NCBI GenBank assembly: GCA_019828545.1 | Contig: JACVRA010000061.1 | Span: 198 to 64,197, forward strand | Direction of reading: 5' to 3' | DNA: 64,000 nt | Origin: Paracamarosporium sp. OC-R06-R3 | Lineage: Eukaryota; Ascomycota; Dothideomycetes; Pleosporales; Didymosphaeriaceae | In this document: in pieces, positions 55,231 through 64,000 of the stretch | How positions within the stretch are numbered: the stretch's first letter is position 1 | Layout: the number at the start of each line of letters is the position of its first letter | The notes under the pieces: generated by a model | Databases searched by the model: none | What the model saw: only the letters and a program-made list of their open reading frames with translations | What the model was told of the DNA's origin: nothing | Made by a program: the position numbers and the translations under genes

Positions 55231-56382
55231 ATGGCGAAGACGAAACCCCAAGATCGATCACGGAAAGCGAAAAAGGACGCAAAGAACAGTGCATCTAGTG
55301 GAACGCCCAAGAAGCAGAAAGCGTCACCTGAGTCGTTACTTATCCAAGCCGCCACATTGCTACAGACATCGCAACCAGACGAGGCCCTTGTGTCTGCCAA
55401 ACGAGCGCTTAACCTCCTCCAACCCGCATCCGAACCAACCGTGGCCGCGCTCCCTGCTCTCAACCTTCTAGGAGAAATATACGTCGAGCTGGGAGACCCA
55501 GACTCGGCAAGAGAAGCCTTCCTAGCGGCGATAGCGCTGGACACAGAGGGTGCACATGATGGCGCAGAAAAGTTCCTGTGGCTGGCTCAGCTAAATGATG
55601 AAGGCGGAGCGGAAAGTGTGCGGTGGTTTGAAAAAGGCGTCGAGGTGCTGAAGCGGGAGATCAGCGAGCTTGAAGGCAAGGTCGTCAAAAAGGCCGAGAT
55701 TGCAGATGCACTGGACGAGATGAAGCAGAAACTTGCGAATGCGCTGTGCGGAGTTGCCGAAGTATACATGACCGATCTTTCGTGGGAAGGAGATGCCGAA
55801 GCGCGGTGTGAAGCTGCCGTTACCGAGGCCCTGCTCGTTGCACCCGAGAGCCCCGAACCACTCCAGACACTTGCATCAATACGGATATCTCAAGTACGTG
55901 TGGACGACGCAAAAGCAGCACTGACGCGGAGCATGGGCCTATGGAAAGACTTGGAGCCTGACGATCCTAAGATCCCAGACTATCCTACACGGATAAGCTT
56001 GTCTCGCTTGCTGATGGAGGCTGAAATGGAAGACGAAGCAATCGAAGTGCTCGAAAGGCTTATTGGTGAAAATGACGAAAGTGTGGAGGCTTGGTATTTG
56101 GGCGGCTGGTGCCTGCACCTGATAGCTGAGAAGCAAAAAGCAAGCAACGGCGCGGAGCGGATAACGCCACTTTTGAGGGCAAGTCGTGACTGGCTAGAAA
56201 ACTGTCTCAAGCTGTATGTGGCGTTTGAGTATGAGGATGAGCGGCTTAAGGCTCACGCGGATGAGATCTTGACGGAGCTCAACGGCGTTCTAGGTCCGTC
56301 GACTGGTGAGGAGGAGGAAGAGGAAGAGGAAGATTGGGAGGACGCAGATGGTGATGACGACGCAGAGATGGACGGAACGTGA
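55231..56382 (+). CDS. ACL4: Ribosomal protein L4 chaperone Acl4
   Basis: The 383-residue protein starts at MAKTKPQDRSRKAKKDAKNS in good context (CCACAATGG); nine in-frame codons upstream are ignored. A lysine-rich N-tail (nuclear localisation) leads to TPR repeats across about residues 30-350, for example SLLIQAATLLQTSQPDEALV, ALPALNLLGEIYVELGDPDS and RISLSRLLMEAEMEDEAIEV. It ends in an acidic tail with eight consecutive Glu and a DDD run. This is the pattern of Acl4, the dedicated chaperone that escorts Rpl4 to pre-60S ribosomes. Confidence 0.9.
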   Translation: MAKTKPQDRSRKAKKDAKNSASSGTPKKQKASPESLLIQAATLLQTSQPDEALVSAKRALNLLQPASEPTVAALPALNLLGEIYVELGDPDSAREAFLAAIALDTEGAHDGAEKFLWLAQLNDEGGAESVRWFEKGVEVLKREISELEGKVVKKAEIADALDEMKQKLANALCGVAEVYMTDLSWEGDAEARCEAAVTEALLVAPESPEPLQTLASIRISQVRVDDAKAALTRSMGLWKDLEPDDPKIPDYPTRISLSRLLMEAEMEDEAIEVLERLIGENDESVEAWYLGGWCLHLIAEKQKASNGAERITPLLRASRDWLENCLKLYVAFEYEDERLKAHADEILTELNGVLGPSTGEEEEEEEEDWEDADGDDDAEMDGT

Positions 56383-57196
56383 TAGTTGATGGAGTGTCTT
56401 ATGCTGGAGAAAGTCAGTTCACGAGAGAGAGCCCACTCCGTGGTGGCAGTTGCACAACGTTGACCAGCCGTGGTCTCGACCTGCAGATTCGGGCTACACA
56501 GATGATGCTCGGGTTGCACTGTTTGACGGCGGCCGACCAACGACTGAGCAGACGTGCCCATCCATGTCCATGGCCGCCGGGGCAGATGGCAGAATCAGAC
56601 GGGAATGCACGCCCGGGACGATCACGGTGGACCTGCGTAACACAGCAGCCCCTGCACCCCTGTCGGCTGCAAGCGCGGGGCGGCGGTATAGATAGATTGA
56701 ATAGAATGGGCGGCTCGTGGACTGACGTCGTTGCGCTTGCATGTGGGTTCACTGGTCTGGATTGGATGCCAGGGCGTCTTGCAACATGGACGGACTGTGC
56801 ATGGAGATCCCCCAGCTTCGTGTCTCAAGCTCGCCGCCAACCAAGCCTATTCCAGAAGCGCCTTAACCATGTCTCGCATCGCGTGCAGCTGCGTCGTCGC
56901 CGCTTGGCAGCTTCCCAGATGCAGGGCAGGACGACGGCCTGAAAGCCACGGCAAGCAGCAGACAATGCTGCCTCCCCGTCTCTGCTGCCACCGCCCAGAT
57001 ATCCCTCCGCTCTCACCCTCGCCGGCCCGTCTGCGCTGCGGCCCTGCCCTCGCTCATCGCGCGCCCCGCACTCGACCCGACCGATGAAGGGACCGTCGCA
57101 AGCCCGCTCGTCTTCGTGCGCGACGCGATTTGGCTGCAGCTGAGTCCCTCCCACACACTGCCCGGACATGCCCTGCGCCAGGGCCCGCATCGCCGA
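56383..57196. other. Intergenic; SCAP promoter, GC-rich
   Basis: 0.8 kb between ACL4 and SCAP. It is GC-rich with long chance open frames on both strands but no domains. It must include the SCAP promoter and leader. Confidence 0.55.
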
Positions 57197-60100
57197 ATGA
57201 TCTGGTACCTTATCTATCCGCTGCGTGGGTGAGTGCACTGCGCCGCTGCCGTCTGATCGCTTGCTCAACTCGTCCAGCACGACCGAGCCCCCAAGCCTCC
57301 CGCCGACGCATCCGATCCGCCGCGCTTTCCAGGCCTACGGCACCGCAACAGCGCGGCATTGGCTCCTGTCCATAATCCTCACCGTCATTGTCTCGGTGCT
57401 GCTCTGCTACCCGGCCATCTTCCAGACCGACAGCCCCGCCGCCGCCGGCCTGCGCAATCTCCCCCAGCATGTGTGGACGTCCACCACCGAGGTCGACGGC
57501 GACCGTCCCGCCGACGTCGAGGTGCGCCAGGTGTGGGTCCACGGCGACTACATGAATGCAATTGACCAGCGCGTCCTGCGGGAGGCCTTGAACGTGCAAG
57601 ACGCCCTCATTGGCGACGGCTTCGACGATGTGCTCGAGACCGCCTCAAACAATCGGTTGGCAACGTTGCGTAGCGAAGATCGCTGCGTCGCGACCAAGCC
57701 TGGCCAGAGATGGGGGTTCCATTCACCTCTGATGTACTGGAATTGCTCACAAAGGCTTCTGGACGAAGACCGCGACTTGCTAGCCACCATCAACTCCCAT
57801 GCGTCTCTCCAATCCGCACTCAACCTCACCTTGAGACCGAGTACCGTCTTTGCAGGCAAGGCGTTTACCAAAACAAAGCTGCGTTCAGCCGATGCCATTG
57901 TGATAACGCTATTTGACCAGACTGTCGTCGGTCTTGGAGACGCTTGGGACACAAGGTCACGGTTGCTTGCACAAACTCTCTCGCCAGACTGGTCCATATT
58001 TCCACAAGATGGCCAAGTCAAAAGGAGCCACCTCTACGAGTTCCGTTTCAAACCGATGACATTGAATGACGATCTATTTTTGGCAGCATCCTACATGGTG
58101 ACGGCGGGCTACGTGGTCATGAGGATGATGCAACTCAGGGCTGTAAAGAGTTGGTTCGGCCTGCTGATTACTATTGGTGCCAAAGTGAGATGCTCCTGAA
58201 TCGGCACTTGATTTATTGCTGACATGCAACTAGATGACCGTCTGTGTTATTGGCAGCTTCACCATTTGTTCTGGCTTAGGAATCAACCTCGCTCGCATCC
58301 CCAGACCGTGGTTTCCGGGCGTGGTTTTCTGTTTTGGTTTGGGCAATATGTGTGTGGTTCTATCACTTTGATCCGTTTTGTAAACTAATGACGAACAGTT
58401 TCCGTTTAATCAATGTTGTCCTTGAGACTCCAGCCGAAATGCCCTCTCCTCAACGCATAGGCCATGCTATCGGCGAAGTGGGCCACCTTTCAATCACTGT
58501 AGCCGCACAGAACCTCGTCCTCATATATCTTTGTTCGCGAATCGTTACGCCATGGGTTGCAGACTTCTGCATCTTTGCTGCTGTCACCCTGGTTCTCGAC
58601 TTAGCATTCCACTTGACATTCTTTGTCGCCGTTCTAAGCGTGGATGTGCAGCGAATGGAGCTTTCAGACTCGCTCGAAAGGATTGACATGAATCAGAGGG
58701 CTGCCAAGAGCCGCCTGACAGAACGCCAGACCTGGTTCTCAGCATTGCGACAAGGAACGTTGCCTGTCAGTACACGTTTTGCAGGCTCTGTTGCAATCCT
58801 GTCGTTTCTACTGGCCATCAATTGGCATTTTTTTGACAGCAGTGGACGAAAGCTCTCTGTTCGTATCATCAAAGAGAGGCTGCTCCAAAAACGAACGAAA
58901 TTTCAAGGGCCATCGACATGGAGTCCACCAGTCATTAACCAGGCCCGCACCCCTGCTGATTGGCTGAGGATCCAGGATCACAATACAGCGAGAGAACTTT
59001 TTGGCTTCATCAAACCTCGTGCACACAATTTTGTCGCCAAGATATACGACCCAATCTTGGTTGTATCCAAAAATGCAACAGGGCGGGATATCGCACAGAA
59101 ATCATCTTCTCTGGCCGAAAGCTTCCGTCACTTCGCTCAAGGGCACGCATATTCTGCTGCCCTAATGGTTGCGTTCTTGATTGCTGGGGTTACAGTGCTC
59201 ATGAATTATCTCCTATGGACTGGATTACCCGAGGGCGCAGAGGAGGAGGAAGACGAAGATGCCCTATTCAATGTCGAAACGTTATCAGCCGTTCAAGCGC
59301 TAGATATAGTGCGGCTTACATCTTCACCAAAGGGCCATATCGTCAGTGTGTCGCTGGACCGGACGACATCAGTTTGGTTTCATGACCAAAATGGCTTCCG
59401 GCAGTCGACGCTACGAACAGCTGCTATGAAACCAAAGCTTTGGCCAATCATAGCGAGCACTATGGACGATGCAGGGAACCTACTTGCACTGTGTAGCAGT
59501 GACGGGTTAATAGGTCTTTGGAACCCTGCCGCTGCACGGTTTTCGACTGTGCAGACAGTAGACCTTCGCTGCCAAGTGCCCATTCTATTCACGTTTGCAA
59601 CGATACCTGGACCTGAGCAGGACGTTTTCACTCTTCTTCTTGTGACTCCGGATGGTTACCTGATTGAATTCGAGACACGAGGTGGGATTCATCATACCAG
59701 GAGAATATGCACACGAACTGTGCTATGTGCTACGGTTTATACTGCCTCGAAGGACGAGCTCAGCCTCGTCTTCGTCACCAAAACGGGGGAAGTACACATC
59801 CTAGCTTTGGACGGTAGTCGCGATAGGACATCAGAGGTGGTCGCAGGACTTGACCCAGGCCCCCCGCCTGGCAGCAACCCGTTAAAGATTCGCTGCATCG
59901 AGGCAGTGCCTGCTCTAGGACTGATCTTTGCGCTCCGGGACAAGGAGGCCGAGATTTTCGATTTCAATAGCCGTGCGCTCATTCATGCCTTTCGAATTGG
60001 CCATGCGAAACCTCACTTCTTCCGTGTCATGCACTCAGCACCGCGTCAGTGTGCGTGCGGCGCGCCAGCTGTTCATTACCTTTCCGTCGCTTACACTGAG

Positions 60101-60754
60101 GAAGGCATTGATCATTTGATCATGCAGACATTTTCACTAGATTCATGCCCGACGGCGTTAATTTGTCTAGGCAAATCCTCCGATAACGATACCTACAATT
60201 GCCGAGGGCTTGCTTCTGCGAAGGATGTTGTCCATATTGTCGAACCAGCTGGAGCTTGGGAAGCCATATCGTCTATTGGCTTGGTGGGCATCCGAAGGTG
60301 CAATTCAACGCCAACGCCGTCATCAGTCACTTCCAATGCGGATTACGAGCCACCGAAGGCTTCAGCTTTAGTAGCTGCATTACATGAGCGTGCTGTGAGG
60401 CACGAAGAACCACGCAAAAGCACGTCAGCGTCGACTTCCCGGCCTGTTCACAGTACCGATACGGAAAGCTGGCAGGCATGGACACTTTCGATCAGCGGCG
60501 AGTTTCGCACACGCCCACTTACTTCTTCCTCATACGACGATACGGACGAATTGCTAGACAACGACCAGCTGTTCGTCGCCGCTGCCGGACCGATTACGAA
60601 ACTCGGCAAGAAAAGCGTCGCTGTTGGGTTCGGCAACACGATCAAAATAATCACATTAGGGAGGGAGACATTTGATGGATCAGGCACGAATGTAGATCTA
60701 GGCCTGGCGATCCACAAGTCAAGGAAGCGAGGTCCCGGAAGAAAGGTGCAATGA
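57197..60754 (+). CDS. SCP1: Sterol sensor SCAP (SREBP chaperone)
   Basis: Exons 57197-57228, 57278-58184, 58234-58349 and 58399-60754 give 1136 residues. The first exon is 32 bases. One membrane helix (about 39-59, RHWLLSIILTVIVSVLLCYP) is followed by a lumenal domain of about 225 residues, then a sterol-sensing domain from about residue 285 (LNDDLFLAASYMVTAGYVVM, GNIFRLINVVLETPAEMPSP, HLTFFVAVLSVDVQRMELSD). A last helix lies near 605-628 and WD40-like repeats fill about 660-1136 (HIVSVSLDRTTSVWFHD, CSSDGLIGLWNPAAARF). SCAP holds SREBP in the ER and moves it to the Golgi when sterols or oxygen fall; in fungi this supports hypoxia growth and ergosterol synthesis. The gene symbol follows fission yeast. 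It is tandem with ethanolamine kinase. Confidence 0.92.
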
Positions 60755-61745
60755 CTAGATGGTTGGCAACATGTAGACAAACATAAGACGTTGGAACGGA
60801 AATCAGATCGGTCTGCTATTGGCGCACTAGAGGATTGGACTTGGGATAAGGCAGCACATACCCCTGGATGAACGGCGTTATGGAGCTGGCATATACGTTT
60901 TGGGAGGACTTTGATTTTCCATAGCGCGGAGTTGTGGTGGGTGTCTTGGATTCGGTTGTATATGATTTAGGGCCATTGGCGTGGCGTATGTCGTTGTATA
61001 TTGAGTCTGTGTCAGTGATACATAGAGGAGAAAAAGTAAATATGATTAGAGTCGCTTGCCAGCAGCTGGCACCTTCGACTGCTTGCTCTGTTGGCGTGTG
61101 CCAATCATTCTGCGGGCGACCTGCCAAGCTCGATGTAGTGCGAGGAGTGCTCTCCACCAGTGTGACGCGGCCCTGTGAAGCAGTGGCGCATGCATAGACC
61201 CCGCAGGTACAAGGATGGCCAAGACAAAGTGATGTGGCTTGGGCCGAGTTTGCCGTGCCGCGGGTGCCGGGGCGAAGGCCACTGTGTCAGGAGCGTCAGG
61301 AAGGATACCGAAACATGGCAGACGAGCATGCGAGTGATGGGCAAGACCATGGCTGTGGCTGTGAAGGTTGACGTCAGTGGCAGCGAGAGGCGTGGACGGC
61401 CCCCGCGCTCCCATGAAATCGCAGCTAGCAGACCCCACCCCTGTCTTTTATTTCGGCTAGCGACAGGGGCCCCGAGGACCCTCACACGACCTCCACCCTG
61501 CCTCCACAGAACTGCCCAACCACAAAGGCACTTTGCGACAATTGCGCTTCCACGCGGTGCCGGCTCCCACACGTAGTTCTTGTAGTTCAGCCATGTGAGT
61601 GACGTCCGCTGACGGCTTTCCATAAACCTGCAAGAAACGCTTCTTTCACATGCGACGGAAGTCCGACTTCGTCATCGTTTGGACCTCCAAAACCCTTCCA
61701 ACGCTTCGCCGATGCCACGCATGCTGACCCAGGGTTAAGTGCAGG
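60755..61745. other. Intergenic between SCAP and ethanolamine kinase
   Basis: 1 kb without a supportable gene. Chance open frames at 61046-61623 on both strands have no domains. It contains the ethanolamine kinase promoter. Confidence 0.55.
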
Positions 61746-63148
61746 ATGGCGACCGAAAACTCACCGTTTGACCCGTACGAATCGATACGGTACATACCAG
61801 CGAGCTACAGTTATGACGATTCCCACAACTCGGCCCTGAACCTCATATTAGCTCTGCGACCAGAGTGGCGCGAATCAAAAGCTACCGTCGAGTTTGTGCG
61901 TTTCACAGACGGCATCACAAACACAGTACGTTCTCTTGTTTTGTCCGCGAAGAAACCTGGGTAAAAGGGGGTTTCGGCTAACATGGCGTGAACAGCTTCT
62001 CAAGGCCATCAACAAACAGTCGGGCCTCACCCAGGCCCAGATCGACAGCGAGGCGATTCTGCTACGTGCATACGGGAAGGATACCGAAGTGTTGATAGAC
62101 CGCAAGAGTGGGTTGCTCCCGTCCGAGAATGGTGCTCAACGCTAACATGGGCCTAGAGGAAACATCGTCGCACTGTCTGCTCGCCCGCCACGGCCTGGCA
62201 CCTGCGTTGCTCGCTCGCTTCGACAATGGTCTCCTTTATAAATACCTACAAGGCAGCGTATGCTCGCCCGCGGACTTGCGCAAGCCAGAAATATGGCGCG
62301 GGGTAGCACAGAGGCTCGGGGAATGGCATGCAACACTACCCATAGCAAGCATCAGCACAACTTGTCCTACACCCTCACAGATCGCTCCTTCCAAAACAAA
62401 ACGTGCTTCACTTGTGGCAATGGCAGATCTGACGCCAGGCAAGCCAATACCGAATGTCTGGACTACCATGCAGCGATGGATCCTTGAGTTGCCCATAAGC
62501 ACCACACAACAACTTGAGCGCCGAAACCTTTTACATCGAGAGCTACAATGGCTAGTCAGCCAGTTGGGGAATACGCCGGGTGTTGGTAACACAAACCCTT
62601 TCGTCTTCGCCCATTGCGACCTTTTGAGCGGAAATGTCATCATTGAACCTGCACCATCGTCTGCCTCGGCTTCGCGCCGTTCCAGCGCATCCGGTGGCTC
62701 AGAAGAGAACGAACCGCCGGCCAGTGTATCGTTTATTGACTACGAGTACGCCACGCCCGCACCAGCCTCGTTCGACATCGCGAACCACTTCGCCGAATGG
62801 GGAGGTTTCGAGTGCGACTTCACCGTTTTGCCCACGCGCCACGTGCGCCGAGCTTTTCTACGCGAGTATCTCTACAGCTTCAGCATGCATATGAACCGCG
62901 TATACAAGGAATCAGAGCTAGACGAGTTATTCGAGCAGGTTGACCGCTTTCGGGGCGTGCCAGGCTTTTACTGGGGCATCTGGGCGCTGATCCAGGCCCA
63001 GATTTCTCTCATCGATTTTGACTATGCGAGCTACGCTGAGGTACGATTAGGCGAATATTGGGCGTGGAAACGAGAGATGAGCGGTGACCGAGCTGCTGCT
63101 GGCGAGCAGGTGCCCGTACGAGAGAGACGATGGGCACAGGATGAGTAG
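61746..63148 (+). CDS. EKI1: Ethanolamine kinase
   Basis: Exons 61746-61925, 61996-62107 and 62157-63148 give 427 residues. The nucleotide region is FTDGITNT then LLKAINKQ across intron 1 (70 bp). Later come HGLAPALLARFDNGLLYKYL, the Brenner-type catalytic motif FAHCDLLSGNVI, and the choline/ethanolamine kinase motif IDYEYATPAPASFDIANHF followed by EWGGFECDF. The enzyme phosphorylates ethanolamine in the first step of the CDP-ethanolamine route to phosphatidylethanolamine. For exon 2 I use the GTGGGT donor at 62108; it gives DRKKETSSH, matching family length. A GC donor (GCAAGA at 62101) also keeps frame but removes two residues. A Ser-rich insert (SSASASRRSSASGG) sits between the two motifs. 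Confidence 0.92.
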
Positions 63149-64000
63149 GATTTTTCCGGGCCTTTCAACAACCAGGCCATGTATAGTTTTCTGTTGAGTT
63201 GAGCGAACGGCGCGGCATCGATATCAGTCGATAAAAGGGCTGTGATCTGTGAGACTTTTGGCGTTCTAGCGACCTGGCGGGGCGCTTTCTGCGATTTGAC
63301 TACTGCATAGGTATATATTTAATACAGCCAAACTTAATCTTCATTCGTCAAATGTACTAATTGTGTGGGCGGCGTTTCCCGTCATGTAACGAGTTGTGAC
63401 TAGCTAGCACCGATACTGATCTACGAGATACTGAATATAATTGGCACATCATTATCCCAGCCCACCCTAGCATTTACACATCATACACGGATGGCCTAGC
63501 TACCCGACGACAGCTCGTCACCAAATGACCAAAGAAGGACATCCATTCCTCCCTGATACCGTCCACCTAACCAGCCATTACCCACACCAACCGAGCTCAC
63601 CTCCAAAGCTACACACCCATCGCAAAGACAAGTACTCTAACGTCTCGCACGGCCAACTCCCCGCATCTGCCAATTCCCCTCACACTGTGTGACAAAAGAA
63701 GCCGAACCTTTCTAGGTAGAAGTAGTGCCAAGAACATCCAGTTTACTCCGGCACCCTAGCACCTCACTCAAACCGATGTCCTTCACCGCACGAAACGAGG
63801 GATACCAAGCTAGCCATGCACATCCATCCCAGCCCAGCCCAGCCCAAGCCCAAGCCCACACCCAAGTCCGCACCCCCAACCCTACCCATCCCATCCCATC
63901 CCATCGGGGTAACGCGCGCGTCTCCGACCACACACCAGCTAGCGCGTCTAACTCACGCCGCGCCACCAGCGTACTCACGGATTTCAACACCCGGTTGTCC
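63149..64000. other. Intergenic, right edge
   Basis: No gene is supportable in the last 0.85 kb. An open frame on the minus strand (63712-63990) is only Trp/Gly-rich translation of the simple repeats at 63828-63902. Confidence 0.6.
63828..63902 (-). repeat. C-rich simple repeats with G-quadruplex potential
   Basis: The plus strand has short tandem units, CCCAG/CCCAAG at 63828-63863 and CCCAT at 63885-63902. On the minus strand these are runs of three or more G separated by 1-4 bases, more than four in each block, which satisfies the usual G-quadruplex pattern twice. Non-coding. Confidence 0.85.

Noticed and set aside
56379..57196. Several long frames between ACL4 and SCAP
   Set aside because: They overlap each other on both strands in GC-rich promoter sequence and have no domains.
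63712..63990. 92-codon Trp/Gly-rich frame on the minus strand
   Set aside because: It is the translation of simple C-rich repeats; no protein-like composition outside them.
1..64000. tRNA genes, CRISPR arrays, telomere repeats and intact transposons
   Set aside because: None seen by eye. tRNAs in particular could be missed without a covariance-model search (tRNAscan-SE).

Overview
This window is nuclear DNA of a filamentous ascomycete (Pezizomycotina; my guess is Dothideomycetes, which the sequence alone does not prove). The evidence is short 45-60 bp GT-AG introns with CTAAC-like branch sites, several Zn2Cys6 regulators, many MFS transporters, a GPI-anchored Ser/Thr-rich protein, a CON-13-type metalloprotease, and a SCAP homologue. 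I see no tRNA, rRNA, CRISPR array, prophage or intact transposon. All gene models below were built by splicing by eye; exon joins were chosen so that conserved motifs and frame both hold.

Left part, about 0.7-17 kb: an accessory, metabolite-style neighbourhood. It holds an AflR-like Zn2Cys6 regulator, a small EthD-domain protein, a Baeyer-Villiger monooxygenase, an amino-acid permease, an ARCA-like Zn2Cys6 regulator, two short-chain dehydrogenases and a BAHD-type acyltransferase. Regulators, tailoring enzymes and a transporter are present, but there is no polyketide synthase, NRPS, terpene synthase or P450 in the window. The set is therefore either the flank of a cluster that continues to the left, or a backbone-free or catabolic cluster. 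Wide intergenic stretches carry a 57-bp repeat present in two inverted copies (3.6 and 12.4 kb), a CTT microsatellite and a perfect palindrome.

Middle part, about 19-34 kb: secreted and membrane proteins. These are a secreted M20 metallopeptidase with seven exons, a GPI-anchored protein, a DHA1-type MFS transporter, a secreted CON-13-like HEXXH protein, a decayed sugar transporter with two stop codons and two frame breaks, and an intact 14-TM DHA2 transporter.

Right part, about 34.6-63.1 kb: densely packed genes, mostly conserved. In order: a CCCH-like protein, a doubtful small ORF, TTC1-like TPR protein, HAD phosphatase, ESCRT-III Vps24, p23/Sba1 co-chaperone, a C6-type regulator lacking its zinc cluster, a BED-like plus Zn2Cys6 dual-finger regulator, the Golgi/endosome scaffold Mon2, the ubiquitin E2 variant Mms2, an LYR-motif protein, the RWD protein Gir2, the ribosomal-protein chaperone Acl4, the sterol sensor SCAP, and ethanolamine kinase. 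Many are divergent pairs sharing short promoters. The last 850 bp has no gene but carries two strong G-quadruplex motifs on the minus strand.
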